Notes: generated by a model from the sequence alone, not told the origin. 64,000 nucleotides of DNA from Staphylococcus sp. Marseille-Q5304 (GCF_943737015.1 NZ_CALSFP010000001.1:372001-436000); one strand, 5' to 3'; positions 16,100 to 24,843 are shown, numbered from the stretch's first letter. Numbers and translations: made by a program.

Positions 16100-16714
16100 T
16101 TGATTGAACTCAAATTAAAACATGAACTCAATAACTATCAACTTTCTATAAACATAAAGGATACTACCCCGAAAATATATGCAATCAAAGGTCGTTCCGG
16201 AAGAGGGAAGACTACAATTTTAAATATTATAGCTGGTTTAAAACGAGCTAACGCTTGTTACTTAAATCTAAATAATAGAACATTAACTGATACGGAAAAT
16301 AATAAAGAAGTGAAGATTCAAAAGCGTAACATCGGCTATTTATTTCAAGATTATCAACTCTTTCCAAATATGACAGTTTATCAGAATATTACGTTCATGG
16401 CTCAACATAGCGATCATATTGAAAATATCATGCATCAGCTCAACATTGCTGAATTAAGTGAGCAATATCCACGTCAATTATCAGGCGGGGAATCGCAACG
16501 TGTTGCATTAGCAAGGACGTTAAGTACCAAGCCCGACTTAGTACTGTTAGATGAACCATTCTCAAGTTTAGATGATGATACAAAAGATGAAAGTATCTCG
16601 CTTGTACGTAATATTTTTGAACAGTGGCAAATTCCAATCATTTTCGTTACGCATTCGAAATTTGAGGCACAATCATTAGCACACGAAATCATTGATCTTG
16701 AGGTATCACGTTAA
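16100..16714 (+). CDS. modC: molybdate ABC transporter ATP-binding protein ModC, short form
   Basis: A 204-residue ATPase with Walker A GRSGRGKTT, Q-loop YLFQDYQLF, signature LSGGESQRVALARTL, Walker B LVLLDEPFSSLD and H-loop FVTHS. The TTG start at 16100 follows the modB stop with no gap, and AGGAGGA is 7 nt upstream. Well-studied ModC proteins have about 350 residues with a C-terminal molybdate-binding (TOBE) domain. This one ends after the nucleotide-binding domain, so feedback inhibition by molybdate through that domain is not expected. The short form is intact, not truncated, and I recall similar lengths in other staphylococci. Confidence 0.9.
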   Translation: MIELKLKHELNNYQLSINIKDTTPKIYAIKGRSGRGKTTILNIIAGLKRANACYLNLNNRTLTDTENNKEVKIQKRNIGYLFQDYQLFPNMTVYQNITFMAQHSDHIENIMHQLNIAELSEQYPRQLSGGESQRVALARTLSTKPDLVLLDEPFSSLDDDTKDESISLVRNIFEQWQIPIIFVTHSKFEAQSLAHEIIDLEVSR

Positions 16715-16741
16715 TATATCTTATTCTCAATTTGAATTAAA

Positions 16742-16801
16742 AAAGGAGCAAAACGTTAAAATCTAACAATTTAATTAGATTTCAACGTTTTGCTCTTTAT
16801 A
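16742..16801. terminator. bidirectional terminator between modC and the GbsR-type gene
   Basis: GAGCAAAACGTT (16746-16757) pairs with AACGTTTTGCTC (16784-16795), and AAATCTAA (16759-16766) pairs with TTAGATTT (16775-16782). A T-rich tail follows on the plus side and CCTTTTTT on the minus side. Confidence 0.85.
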
Positions 16802-16813
16802 TATAGGCAGACA

Positions 16814-17368
16814 TTATGCATTGTCTTCTGGTATCGGAAAAGCTTTGAATATTTCACCTGTCGCTAATGCATTGCTTAATGTTGAAAGCCAAGCATAATA
16901 CGTTTTTGAATGTTCAATTTGAGTCAGTAATTTGGTTGCTTCCTCTCTAATTTCTGTCGATGTGGAGTCAGATTGTACGATTGGATTTAGTATATCTTCA
17001 GCTTTATGTATTGCTTCTAAATTTAATTTAATTTCACGTTCCCATTTTTGTGAAAAGAAGTTGCCAAAGAAAGTAAAGAAATCTTTTTCAGCGGTAAAAT
17101 GCTGTTTACGACTGCCTCGTATAAAGTCTTGTTTGACTCCATCAAATTCTTGTAATCTTTTTACCCCAGCGCTCATGCTAGGTTTACTCATTTGTAGTTC
17201 ATTGCGCATTTCGTCTAATGTCATGCTCTTGTGTTCGAATACCATCGTTCCATATAGATTACCTACGCTACGATTAACACCATACAAATCCATTGTTTCT
17301 CCAATTGAGTTTATAACTATATCTTTAGCTATATCTAATTGCTCTGTATAATCTTTTGCTCGTCCCAC
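16814..17368 (-). CDS. GbsR/MarR-type transcription regulator
   Basis: A 184-residue regulator of the GbsR branch of the MarR superfamily, with a winged helix in about residues 30-95 (MTLDEMRNELQMSKPSMSAGVKRLQ recognised as helix-turn-helix, then GVKQDFIRGSRKQHF wing) and a helical C-terminal dimerisation region. Relatives (GbsR, OpcR, CudC) sense choline or glycine betaine and repress uptake and synthesis genes. No such genes are adjacent here; its neighbours are modABC and moeB. GGTGAG precedes the ATG. It is divergent from moeB across 330 bp, where the 20-bp shared motif lies. Confidence 0.82.
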   Translation of the reverse strand: MGRAKDYTEQLDIAKDIVINSIGETMDLYGVNRSVGNLYGTMVFEHKSMTLDEMRNELQMSKPSMSAGVKRLQEFDGVKQDFIRGSRKQHFTAEKDFFTFFGNFFSQKWEREIKLNLEAIHKAEDILNPIVQSDSTSTEIREEATKLLTQIEHSKTYYAWLSTLSNALATGEIFKAFPIPEDNA

Positions 17369-17698
17369 AATCTCACCTCCATTGCATTGTATATGTTTAG
17401 TTACCTTTTAATTAATTGATAGAAAACGATTGTTACATTTACATTTTATGTTGTGACTTTTAAAAAATATTATTATAGTTGCAACTTACAATTTTAAATG
17501 ATTATGAAACAACTGTACACCCAAATTCAACTATTTATTTAGATATTACTTTGTTTTTTCATTTGATGCAATGACTAAGAAATATACATCAACCTTTTGG
17601 GAATTTTTAATGATTTTGCTAGAACAGGTGTAAACCATTGTTACATAAATGTGCAAGTTTTATAATGAATATAATGATTGAGAGGGGAATTAATTGCG
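17369..17698. promoter_or_regulatory. divergent control region between the GbsR-type gene and moeB
   Basis: A 330-bp AT-rich region. TTGTTA (17638-17643) and TATAAT (17661-17666), spaced by 17 bp, form a strong moeB promoter. ATTGTTACAT at 17637-17646 overlaps that -35. The same ten bases close the 20-bp motif at 17419-17438, so the sequence occurs at both ends of the region. No ORF was recognised. Confidence 0.6.
17419..17438. repeat. 20-bp motif identical to the one upstream of sarR
   Basis: An exact match of ATAGAAAACGATTGTTACAT at 4694-4713. It lies 51 bp upstream of the GbsR-type start codon. Function unknown. Confidence 0.6.
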
Positions 17699-18700
17699 AT
17701 GAGTGATAAATATTCTAGACAAACGTTGTTTAAACATATAGGTCAACATGGGCAACAACAACTGATGGACGCACGTGTATTGATTGTAGGCATGGGAGCC
17801 TTAGGAACGCATGTTGCCGAAAGTTTAGTAAGAGCAGGTATCGGTCATTTAACGATGATTGACCGTGATTATATTGAAGAAAGCAACTTGCAAAGACAAA
17901 CTTTATTTACTGAACGTGATGCTCGCCAAGCTTTGCCTAAAGTGATTGCTGCTGAGAATAAATTAAAGCTTATACGTGAAGACGTAAGCATTGAAGCTCA
18001 TATTGGAAATATGGACCGGTGGTTTCTAGAGAATTATGCTCAAAATGTTCAACTTATTATAGATGCGACAGATAACTTTGAAACACGTCAGTTAATAAAT
18101 GACTTTGCATATCAACAACACACACCGTGGATTTATGGTGGAGTTGTACAAAGTACATATATTGAAGCAGCATTTATCCCTGGTGAAACACCATGTTTTA
18201 ATTGTTTAGTTCCTCAACTACCAACAATCAATGTCACATGTGATACAGTGGGGGTAATTCATCCTGCTGTAACGATGACGACCAGTCTACAAGTTCGTGA
18301 TGCTATGAAAATATTAACGCATCAAAGTTTTACACCTAAAGTAACATACGGTGACATATGGGAGGGTGAACACTTTCAATTTGGTTTTAGTAAACTTCAA
18401 CGAAACGAGTGTGCCACATGTGGAGAGTCACCCACATTTCCATATTTAAATGAAGCAAAGCGTCAATATGCGAGTTTATGTGGTAGAGATACGGTACAAT
18501 ATGAAAACAACAATATTACCTGGGAAATATTGGAAACATTTTTATATCAACGTCATATTCAATATCGTTCTAATCATTATATGATACATTTTAACTTTAA
18601 TCATCATCGCATCGTTTACTTTAAAGGGGGGCGTTTTTTAATACATGGTATGACGAATCCGCAACAAGCAACGACCTTAATCAATAAATTATTTGGGTAG
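17699..18700 (+). CDS. moeB: MoeB/ThiF-type sulfur-carrier adenylyltransferase
   Basis: A 333-residue E1-like enzyme that adenylates the C-terminal Gly-Gly of MoaD before sulfur transfer. The nucleotide site is GMGALGTHVAESLVRAGIG (residues about 30-48), followed by DRDYIEESNLQRQ. Zinc ligands are the CFNCL and CATCG pairs, and CDTVGV carries the conserved cysteine. The last roughly 90 residues are an extension absent from the 249-residue E. coli MoeB. ATG 17699 is preferred to TTG 17678, which falls only six bases after the -10 spacing of the promoter. It starts the moeB-moaB pair. Confidence 0.9.
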   Translation: MSDKYSRQTLFKHIGQHGQQQLMDARVLIVGMGALGTHVAESLVRAGIGHLTMIDRDYIEESNLQRQTLFTERDARQALPKVIAAENKLKLIREDVSIEAHIGNMDRWFLENYAQNVQLIIDATDNFETRQLINDFAYQQHTPWIYGGVVQSTYIEAAFIPGETPCFNCLVPQLPTINVTCDTVGVIHPAVTMTTSLQVRDAMKILTHQSFTPKVTYGDIWEGEHFQFGFSKLQRNECATCGESPTFPYLNEAKRQYASLCGRDTVQYENNNITWEILETFLYQRHIQYRSNHYMIHFNFNHHRIVYFKGGRFLIHGMTNPQQATTLINKLFG

Positions 18701-18712
18701 AGGAGTGGACTT

Positions 18713-19216
18713 ATGCATCATAATGAAACATTAAAGAGAAATATTAAATGTGCAGTGCTTACTATTTCTGACACGAGGGACGTTAATACAGATAAAGGGG
18801 GACAATTGATACAAAACCTTCTATCTGAAAGCGACATGACTGTAGATTCCGAGATACATTATGTCATAGTGAAGGATGAGATAGATGCTATTCAGCAGCA
18901 ACTTCAAGAATGGCTTGCCCAAGATGTCGATGTAATTATTACGACAGGAGGCACAGGTATTGCCGAAAGAGACGTTACGATTGAAGCGATTGAACCTTAT
19001 TTAACTAAAGAGATAGAAGGATTTGGTGAACTCTTTAGGTATTTAAGTTATGTAGAAGATGTTGGTTCACGTGCAATGCTTTCAAGAGCTATTGGTGGCA
19101 CAATTAAAGATAAGCTTATCTTTTGCTTACCTGGATCTACAGGCGCAATAAAATTAGCGATGAATCGATTAATCATACCAGAAGTGAACCATCTCATCTC
19201 AGAAATTAGGAAATAA
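18713..19216 (+). CDS. moaB: molybdopterin adenylyltransferase-type protein MoaB
   Basis: A 167-residue MogA/MoaB-fold protein. The conserved molybdopterin-binding region reads [18 protein letters not shown], with the typical [11 protein letters not shown] start and the [12 protein letters not shown] helix near the end. It acts late in cofactor synthesis by adenylating molybdopterin before metal insertion by MoeA. It follows moeB by 12 bp with AGAGGAG upstream of the ATG, so the two are co-transcribed. moaC runs toward it on the other strand with a gap of 23 bp and no obvious strong terminator. Confidence 0.93.
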   Translation: MHHNETLKRNIKCAVLTISDTRDVNTDKGGQLIQNLLSESDMTVDSEIHYVIVKDEIDAIQQQLQEWLAQDVDVIITTGGTGIAERDVTIEAIEPYLTKEIEGFGELFRYLSYVEDVGSRAMLSRAIGGTIKDKLIFCLPGSTGAIKLAMNRLIIPEVNHLISEIRK

Positions 19217-19239
19217 TCATTTATATATATTGATGAAGA

Positions 19240-19728
19240 TTAGTCTGTTGTTCTCGTATAGTCACCAGACTTACCACCGCTTTTTGATAGCAGATAAGTT
19301 TCGCCGATAACCATTGATTTATCGAGTGCTTTCGTCATATCGTAAATCGTTAAAGCTGTAACAGAGGCAGCAGTTAAAGCTTCCATTTCCACACCTGTCT
19401 TGCCGGTAGTGGATACAGTGACCTCAATATTTAAAACGTAAGATTCGGATGCTTGTTTCCAATCAAATACAACATCAATGCCGGTTAGCGGTAAAGGATG
19501 GCACATAGGTATCATATTTGAAGTGTTCTTCGCTGCCATAACGCCAGCAATTTGAGCCGTATTTAATACATTACCTTTATCATTTGTATGTTGAACAATC
19601 TGTTGGTATATGTCTGGATTTACAGTAATGCCTGAATGTGCAACGGCAATTCGTTTCGTAACTTCTTTACTAGAAACATCGACCATCTTCGCATTACCTT
19701 GTTGATTGATATGTGTGAATTCAGTCAA
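19240..19728 (-). CDS. moaC: cyclic pyranopterin monophosphate synthase MoaC
   Basis: A 162-residue enzyme that, with MoaA, turns GTP into cyclic pyranopterin monophosphate, the first Moco intermediate. Signature blocks are [15 protein letters not shown] and [25 protein letters not shown], with [14 protein letters not shown] at the C-terminus. The TTG start at 19728 has GGAGG 7 nt upstream. It is the only Moco gene on the minus strand, set between moaB and moeA, with its own extended -10 promoter inside the 28-bp repeat at 19741-19768. Confidence 0.95.
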   Translation of the reverse strand: MTEFTHINQQGNAKMVDVSSKEVTKRIAVAHSGITVNPDIYQQIVQHTNDKGNVLNTAQIAGVMAAKNTSNMIPMCHPLPLTGIDVVFDWKQASESYVLNIEVTVSTTGKTGVEMEALTAASVTALTIYDMTKALDKSMVIGETYLLSKSGGKSGDYTRTTD

Positions 19729-19740
19729 AAGAATACCTCC

Positions 19741-19768
19741 TTATTTTAATATAAATTATAACACGAAA
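19741..19768 (-). repeat. 28-bp promoter segment duplicated at 33358-33385
   Basis: An exact 28-bp match to 33358-33385. On the minus strand it contains the extended -10 TGTTATAAT (TATAAT at 19760-19755) for moaC. On the plus strand its end touches the AAAGGAG site of moeA. It probably serves as a promoter. Confidence 0.7.
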
Positions 19769-19780
19769 GGAGCAGTTTTG

Positions 19781-21040
19781 ATGCCAGTTGAGAAAAGAAC
19801 GCCACTACCCGTAGGAAATGCAATAGAACGTATCGTAAATGAAGATATTCAATCAGAGACCATAGAGGTTTCATTAAATGAAAGCTTAAATTATATTTTA
19901 GCAGAAGATATCGTAGCAACTCATGATATTCCTCGTTTTAACAAATCACCGTATGACGGTTTTGCACTTCGCAGTGTTGATACTTTAAATGCGAGTGGTG
20001 ACAACCGAGTTGAATTTAATGTCATTGATCATATTGGTGCTGGTGACGTTTCGAAAAAAGTCGTAGGGGAGCAAGAAGCAGTGCGTATTATGACAGGTGC
20101 TGCGGTTCCTGAAGGTGCAGATGCAGTCGTTATGTTAGAACAGACAGTCGAAGGCGATCAAAGTTTCACGATTCGTAAACCTTTTAATCGTAATGAAAAT
20201 ATTTCTTTTAAGGGTGAAGAAACGCAACAAGGTGACCTGATCTTAGAAAAAGGTCAACACATCAATGCCGGAACAATAGCAGTATTAGCAACATTTGGTT
20301 ATACAGAGATACCAGTTTTTAAAAGACCGAGCGTGGCTATTATAGCAACTGGTAGTGAGTTGTTAGATGTAGAAGATGAATTAGAGCCTGGAAAGATTAG
20401 AAACTCAAATGGTCCTATGGTAGCTGCATTATGTAAAAAGTTAGACTTACCTTGTAGCACTTATAAAATACAACAAGATGATTTAGAAAGTTCTATTCAA
20501 CGTGTTACTGAAGCGTTAAAGCAACATGATATCGTTATTACGACAGGCGGGGTATCAGTAGGTGATTTTGATTATTTACCACAGATTTATGAAGCATTAG
20601 ATGCAAACGTATTGTTCAATAAAGTAGCAATGCGACCTGGTAGTGTGACGACAGTTGCTGTAGCTCAAGGTAAATATTTATTTGGTCTGTCAGGTAATCC
20701 ATCTGCCTGCTTTACTGGATTTGAGTTGTTTGTTAAGCCTGCAGTTCTGTCTATGATGGGGGCACATAAGCGTTTCCCACAAGTAGTACAAGCAACTTTA
20801 ATGGATAACTTTAAAAAAGCAAATCCATTTATGCGATTTGTTCGTGCTCAAGCGACATTTGATGGTAAACAAATGACCGTGAAACCGGCTGGATTTAATA
20901 AATCGAGTGCAGTTGTCGCGATTGCCCACAGTAATTGTATTATGGTATTACCTGGAGGGTCTAGAGGACATCAGCAAGGCTATACAGTCGATGTAATATT
21001 AACCGAATCTCAAACATATGAATGGGATGCGTTCGTATGA
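19781..21040 (+). CDS. moeA: molybdopterin molybdenumtransferase MoeA
   Basis: A 419-residue enzyme that inserts molybdate into adenylated molybdopterin. Family blocks are KSPYDGFALRS, MTGAAVPEGADAVVMLEQT, IATGSELLD, TTGGVSVGDFDYL and GLSGNPSACFTGFE, in the usual domain order. ATG 19781 with AAAGGAG (19766-19772) at 8 nt is clear; a longer frame reaching back to 19706 would overlap moaC. It heads the moeA-mobB-moaE-moaD-mobA-moaA transcript and shares ATGA overlap with mobB. Confidence 0.95.
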   Translation: MPVEKRTPLPVGNAIERIVNEDIQSETIEVSLNESLNYILAEDIVATHDIPRFNKSPYDGFALRSVDTLNASGDNRVEFNVIDHIGAGDVSKKVVGEQEAVRIMTGAAVPEGADAVVMLEQTVEGDQSFTIRKPFNRNENISFKGEETQQGDLILEKGQHINAGTIAVLATFGYTEIPVFKRPSVAIIATGSELLDVEDELEPGKIRNSNGPMVAALCKKLDLPCSTYKIQQDDLESSIQRVTEALKQHDIVITTGGVSVGDFDYLPQIYEALDANVLFNKVAMRPGSVTTVAVAQGKYLFGLSGNPSACFTGFELFVKPAVLSMMGAHKRFPQVVQATLMDNFKKANPFMRFVRAQATFDGKQMTVKPAGFNKSSAVVAIAHSNCIMVLPGGSRGHQQGYTVDVILTESQTYEWDAFV

Positions 21041-21510
21041 TTTTACAAATTGTAGGGTTGAAAAATTCAGGCAAAACGACACTCGTCCAACATTCAGTGA
21101 AGTTATTGAAGGAACATCATTATATGGTGGCGACAATCAAACATCACGGGCACCAGAGTGAACACGATATTACTTTGCAACAATCCAATGTAGATCATAT
21201 GAAACATTTTGATGCTGGTGCAGATCAAAGTATCGTGCAAGGATATGAATATCAACAAAGCGTCACAAGAACTGCTAAACAAAGTTTGGATGAAATCATC
21301 AGTCAGTCTGTTACAATAGACAGTAACATTATTCTAGTTGAAGGTTTTAAAGAAGCGGATTTTAATAAAGTACTCGTGTATCGAACTGAATCTGATAAAA
21401 ACACTTTAGCTGAGCTCTCTAATGTTAAATATTATATTAACATAGACGATCAAGATGCATTAGCAAGCTATGATGAGTGGTTATTATCTTTTGTAAATAA
21501 GAAGGAATGA
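21037..21510 (+). CDS. mobB: molybdopterin-guanine dinucleotide biosynthesis protein MobB
   Basis: A 157-residue P-loop GTP-binding protein with Walker A GLKNSGKTT (residues 7-15), the VATIKHHGH segment and VEGFK. MobB assists MobA in forming the guanine dinucleotide form of Moco. The start ATG 21037 overlaps the moeA stop by four bases; an in-frame ATG at 21022 gives an N-terminus that family members lack. moaE begins 5 bp after the stop. Confidence 0.92.
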   Translation: MILQIVGLKNSGKTTLVQHSVKLLKEHHYMVATIKHHGHQSEHDITLQQSNVDHMKHFDAGADQSIVQGYEYQQSVTRTAKQSLDEIISQSVTIDSNIILVEGFKEADFNKVLVYRTESDKNTLAELSNVKYYINIDDQDALASYDEWLLSFVNKKE

Positions 21511-21515
21511 AGGTT

Positions 21516-21968
21516 ATGAAACAATTTGAAATCGTTAATACACCTATAGAAACCGAACAATATAGGGACTTTGTAGTAAATCCATATCAAGGTGCAGTCG
21601 TAGTGTTTTCGGGCCATGTTAGAGAATGGACGAAAGGTGTCAAAACAGAATATCTTGAGTACGAAGCGTATACACCTATGGCAGAGAAGAAATTAGCACA
21701 AATTGGAGATGAAATTAACGCACAATGGCCAGGCACCGAAGTCGCAATTGTACATCGTATCGGGCCATTACAAATTTCAGATATAGCAGTACTTATAAGT
21801 GTCTCATCACCCCATCGTAAAGATGCATACCAAGCGAATGAATATGCGATTGAGCGCATTAAAGCTATTGTACCGATATGGAAGAAAGAAATTTGGGAAG
21901 ATGGTTCCGAATGGCAAGGTGATCAACGTGGAAACCATACAGAGGCTAAAAAAGGAGGCCAATCATGA
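21516..21968 (+). CDS. moaE: molybdopterin synthase large subunit MoaE
   Basis: A 150-residue catalytic subunit of molybdopterin synthase. With MoaD it converts precursor Z to molybdopterin by adding two sulfurs. Conserved blocks are GAVVVFSGHVREWTKGV, LEYEAYTPMAEKKL, VHRIGPLQISDIAVLI, SPHRKDAY and the catalytic-lysine region PIWKKEIWEDG. ATG 21516 has GAAGGA 9 nt upstream; ATG 21507 is too near that site. Its stop overlaps the moaD start by four bases, in keeping with a 2:2 complex. Confidence 0.94.
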   Translation: MKQFEIVNTPIETEQYRDFVVNPYQGAVVVFSGHVREWTKGVKTEYLEYEAYTPMAEKKLAQIGDEINAQWPGTEVAIVHRIGPLQISDIAVLISVSSPHRKDAYQANEYAIERIKAIVPIWKKEIWEDGSEWQGDQRGNHTEAKKGGQS

Positions 21969-22198
21969 AAGTCCTATACTATGCTGAATTAAAAGAAATA
22001 TTGGGCACTGATTCAGAAAATATTGATCTAAGTTATGACATAACAGTTAAGGATTTTATTACAAATTTATTTAAGAAACATCCAAGTATTCAAGAAAAAC
22101 AGTTTCAAATAGCGGTAAATGAGGAGTTTGTTCAAAGTGATGACGTCGTTAGACCTAATGATATTGTGGCCTTGATTCCGCCCGTTAGTGGAGGTTAA
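21965..22198 (+). CDS. moaD: molybdopterin synthase sulfur-carrier subunit MoaD
   Basis: A 77-residue ubiquitin-fold protein ending in VSGG. The terminal Gly-Gly is adenylated by MoeB and converted to a thiocarboxylate that donates sulfur in MoaE. The start overlaps the moaE stop (ATGA), and AAAGGAGG lies upstream. The order moaE-moaD-mobA is tight, with 6 bp to mobA. Confidence 0.94.
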   Translation: MKVLYYAELKEILGTDSENIDLSYDITVKDFITNLFKKHPSIQEKQFQIAVNEEFVQSDDVVRPNDIVALIPPVSGG

Positions 22199-22204
22199 TG
22201 AAAG

Positions 22205-22810
22205 ATGATAGCTATTATTCTTGCAGGCGGTCGTTCAGAACGTTTTGGTGAACCGAAAGCATTTGCCGAAATTGATTCTCAAATGTTCTATCAACGCATA
22301 ATTAACGTCTTAGATCGTACGAATATGTTTAACAAAATAGTTATAAGTACTAATGAAAAGATTGTTGATCAATTTAACTATGATCCTATCGTTATCGATC
22401 AGTCTATTCATAAAGATAAAGGGCCTTTAGCTGGAATCTATTCAACGATGTGTGCCTTTCCAAATGAAGAATTATATTTTGTTATTTCTGTAGATACACC
22501 GTTGATTACACAAAAAGCAATTAGTCATTTATACCAATTTATGGTAGAACATCTCATTGATGATCAATTAGACATTGCAGGCTTTAAAGAGGGTCAATAT
22601 CCTATACCAACGATTGCTTTTTATAGTCCACGTACTAAAGAAGTAATAAAGCAAGCATTAACTTCGAACGATTATAGTTTGAAAAATGTCTATTCAAATA
22701 TGAGAAGTGACTGGTTAGATGTCGATGAGATTAATTCACCAGAATACTGGTATAAAAATATTAATTATCAACAAGATTTAGACTCTATAAAACAAAAGTT
22801 AGAAAAATAG
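22205..22810 (+). CDS. mobA: molybdenum cofactor guanylyltransferase MobA
   Basis: A 201-residue nucleotidyltransferase that joins GMP to Moco. The N-terminal [16 protein letters not shown] motif binds GTP, and [12 protein letters not shown] and SVDTPLIT follow in the usual order. The start ATG has GGAGG about 10 nt upstream inside the end of moaD. The guanine dinucleotide form is needed by formate dehydrogenase and nitrate reductase type enzymes, matching the nearby fdhD. Confidence 0.93.
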   Translation: MIAIILAGGRSERFGEPKAFAEIDSQMFYQRIINVLDRTNMFNKIVISTNEKIVDQFNYDPIVIDQSIHKDKGPLAGIYSTMCAFPNEELYFVISVDTPLITQKAISHLYQFMVEHLIDDQLDIAGFKEGQYPIPTIAFYSPRTKEVIKQALTSNDYSLKNVYSNMRSDWLDVDEINSPEYWYKNINYQQDLDSIKQKLEK

Positions 22811-22827
22811 ATCGGGGGTCTAACTGT

Positions 22828-23850
22828 ATGGTACAACAAATCACTGATAAACTAGGTCGGCCAATACGTGATTTAAGAATTTCGGTTACAGATCGTTGTA
22901 ATTTTCGTTGCGATTACTGTATGCCTAAAGAAATATTTGGTGATGATTTCGTATTTTTACCCAAAGATGAATTACTCACGTTTGAAGAAATGGAACGTGT
23001 TGCACGTATTTATGCACAATTGGGTGTGAAAAAGATACGTATTACTGGTGGTGAACCACTGTTAAGACGAGACTTATATAAACTTATTGAAAAACTCAAT
23101 GCAATAGAAGGTATAGAGGATATTGGTTTAACCACAAACGGTTTACTACTGAAAAAGCATGGAGAAAATTTATATAACGCTGGATTACATCGTTTAAATG
23201 TCAGTTTAGACGCGATTGATGACGAGACGTTTCAATCTATAAATAATAGAAATATTAAGGCGACGACGATATTAGAACAAATAGATTATGCCAAATCGAT
23301 AGGTTTTCATGTGAAAGTGAATGTTGTTATACAAAAAGGTGTAAATGACGACCAAGTGTTACCGATGATTCAATATTTTAAAGATAAAAATATTGAAATT
23401 AGATTCATTGAATTTATGGATGTAGGCAACGATAATGGTTGGGATTTTAGTAAAGTGGTAACTAAAGATGAAATGTTATCACAAATTGAAGCGAATTATG
23501 ATATTGAAGGCGTGCCACCAAAGTATTATGGTGAGGTCGCTAAATATTATCAACATAAAGATAATGGAGCGAAATTTGGTTTAATCACTAGTGTTTCCAG
23601 TTCATTTTGTTCTTCTTGTACAAGAGCACGTTTGTCATCAGATGGAAAGTTTTACGGTTGTTTATTTAGTGAAGTAGATGGATTTGATATTAAGTCATAT
23701 CTCAGAGCAGGTGCCTCTGATCAACAGTTATATGAAAAATTCATTGAATTATGGCATTTAAGAGATGATCGTTATTCAGATGAAAGAACAGAACAAACAG
23801 TAGCTAATAGAAAACGCAAAAAAATTAACATGAATTATATTGGCGGTTGA
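22828..23850 (+). CDS. moaA: GTP 3',8-cyclase MoaA, radical SAM enzyme
   Basis: A 340-residue two-cluster radical SAM protein that makes 3',8-cyclo-GTP, the substrate of MoaC. The N-terminal 4Fe-4S ligands are Cys24, Cys28 and Cys31 ([10 protein letters not shown]), followed by [11 protein letters not shown] second cluster site is in [20 protein letters not shown]. The C-terminal Gly-Gly (NYIGG) is required for catalysis in characterised MoaA. GGGGG precedes ATG 22828. It is the last gene of the moeA operon and is followed by a hairpin terminator. Confidence 0.96.
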   Translation: MVQQITDKLGRPIRDLRISVTDRCNFRCDYCMPKEIFGDDFVFLPKDELLTFEEMERVARIYAQLGVKKIRITGGEPLLRRDLYKLIEKLNAIEGIEDIGLTTNGLLLKKHGENLYNAGLHRLNVSLDAIDDETFQSINNRNIKATTILEQIDYAKSIGFHVKVNVVIQKGVNDDQVLPMIQYFKDKNIEIRFIEFMDVGNDNGWDFSKVVTKDEMLSQIEANYDIEGVPPKYYGEVAKYYQHKDNGAKFGLITSVSSSFCSSCTRARLSSDGKFYGCLFSEVDGFDIKSYLRAGASDQQLYEKFIELWHLRDDRYSDERTEQTVANRKRKKINMNYIGG

Positions 23851-24254
23851 ATGTTAGCTAAATATAAGAAAAAGAGGAGTCTGAGATATCTATTTTTGTC
23901 TCAGATTCTTTTTTGTATGTCAAAATAATTAAGCGATTTAAAATATCCCACAATAATAGTAGCGTTATCAATAAACTAACCACTGAATCACTTGCCCCCT
24001 AATTATAAATTAAGAAATAAAAATTCAAACAAAATAGTACATGAGTTTCTAAATGATGAATTTAAAATTAATGTTCATACTAAAAAATTCGATAAGAAAT
24101 ATAGGGTATAAAAAAATCAATGCATAGAGAAATTTATTTATTTTAAACTATATAAATAATAGATTTAATGAACGTAATGTAGTATAATACAAAAAAAGGA
24201 TTAATTAATTTAAGCCTAAACTAGCAAGAAAAGACAATGAGGAGGCAATGCAAT
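23851..24254. other. intergenic region between moaA and sarV
   Basis: A 404-bp AT-rich stretch containing the moaA terminator and the sarV promoter area. TATAAT at 24183-24188 is a likely sarV -10 with a poor -35. A 44-codon open frame without a start (23980-24111) was judged not to be a gene. Confidence 0.5.
23877..23914 (+). terminator. moaA operon terminator, GTCTGAGAC repeat family
   Basis: GAGTCTGAGATA (23877-23888) pairs with TGTCTCAGATTC (23897-23908), with two wobbles, followed by T6. It is closely similar in sequence to the hairpin at 24800-24831 on the other side of sarV. Confidence 0.8.
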
Positions 24255-24605
24255 ATGGAAAGTAACGTGTCGTATTTCATAATGTCTGAAAGGGCATTAA
24301 GTCAACTGAAACACTGGTTGAAATCTGAACATCGACTATCAATTGAAGAATTTGTAGTTTTGTATAAAGTTCTAGAATCAAAGAAGATCAGTGGAAAAGA
24401 ATTACGTGACACCCTACACTTTGAAATGTTGTGGGATACTAGTAAGATAGATGTGATTATAAGAAAGATTTATAAAAAGGAATTAATTTCTAAATTACGT
24501 TCAGAAACCGATGAAAGACAAGTATTTTATTATTATGATGCAAATCAATCAAAGGGCATAGAAAGTATTATTAAAGATGTTGAAAATATTAAAATACCGC
24601 AATAA
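24255..24605 (+). CDS. sarV: SarA-family transcription regulator SarV
   Basis: A 116-residue winged-helix protein, the same length as S. aureus SarV. It shares with the remembered sequence the long identical middle [30 protein letters not shown] and [19 protein letters not shown]. The DER motif of the SarA family is present. In S. aureus SarV is controlled by SarA and MgrA and promotes autolysis genes. ATG 24255 with GAGGAGG (24239-24245) 9 nt upstream is clear; the frame from 24237 would add residues before that site. It is monocistronic and flanked by two hairpins of one repeat family. Confidence 0.93.
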   Translation: MESNVSYFIMSERALSQLKHWLKSEHRLSIEEFVVLYKVLESKKISGKELRDTLHFEMLWDTSKIDVIIRKIYKKELISKLRSETDERQVFYYYDANQSKGIESIIKDVENIKIPQ

Positions 24606-24670
24606 TTAATACGTTTTTAATCAACTCATTAACACCGAGAAGTAGTTAATCCATTTATACGAAAAAAGAT

Positions 24671-24791
24671 GGGGGCGGGACAGAAATCGAATTTTCTAAG
24701 AGAGATTTCGTAGTCCCACCCCGGCAAGGATGACTAGGATTGAAAAAAGCTTGTTCTAAGCGCATTTTCAATTCAGACATCTACTGCCAAA
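24671..24791 (+). repeat. structured GGGACAG intergenic repeat, copy 1
   Basis: About 120 bp, matching 56074-56178 over most of its length. It can fold as a first stem (GGGAC with GTCCC plus GAAATC with GATTTC), then a second stem closed by GGCA/TGCC with an inner ATTGAAAA/TTTTCAAT and GCTT/AAGC. Dispersed repeats with GGGACAGAAAT are common between staphylococcal genes, and their function is unknown. Confidence 0.75.
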
Positions 24792-24799
24792 TTGATAAA

Positions 24800-24840
24800 G
24801 AGTCTGAGACACCTATTCTTGTCTCAGACTCATCTTTTTT
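24800..24840. terminator. terminator of the MFS gene, GTCTGAGAC repeat family
   Basis: A perfect 12-bp stem, GAGTCTGAGACA (24800-24811) with TGTCTCAGACTC (24820-24831), has an 8-nt loop and a T6 run. It lies just beyond the minus-strand MFS stop codon. Confidence 0.8.
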
Positions 24841-24843
24841 TTA

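Noticed and set aside
23980..24111. 44-codon open frame ending in a Lys-rich stretch between moaA and sarV
   Set aside because: No start codon with a ribosome site and no recognised protein; open frames of this size occur by chance in AT-rich DNA.
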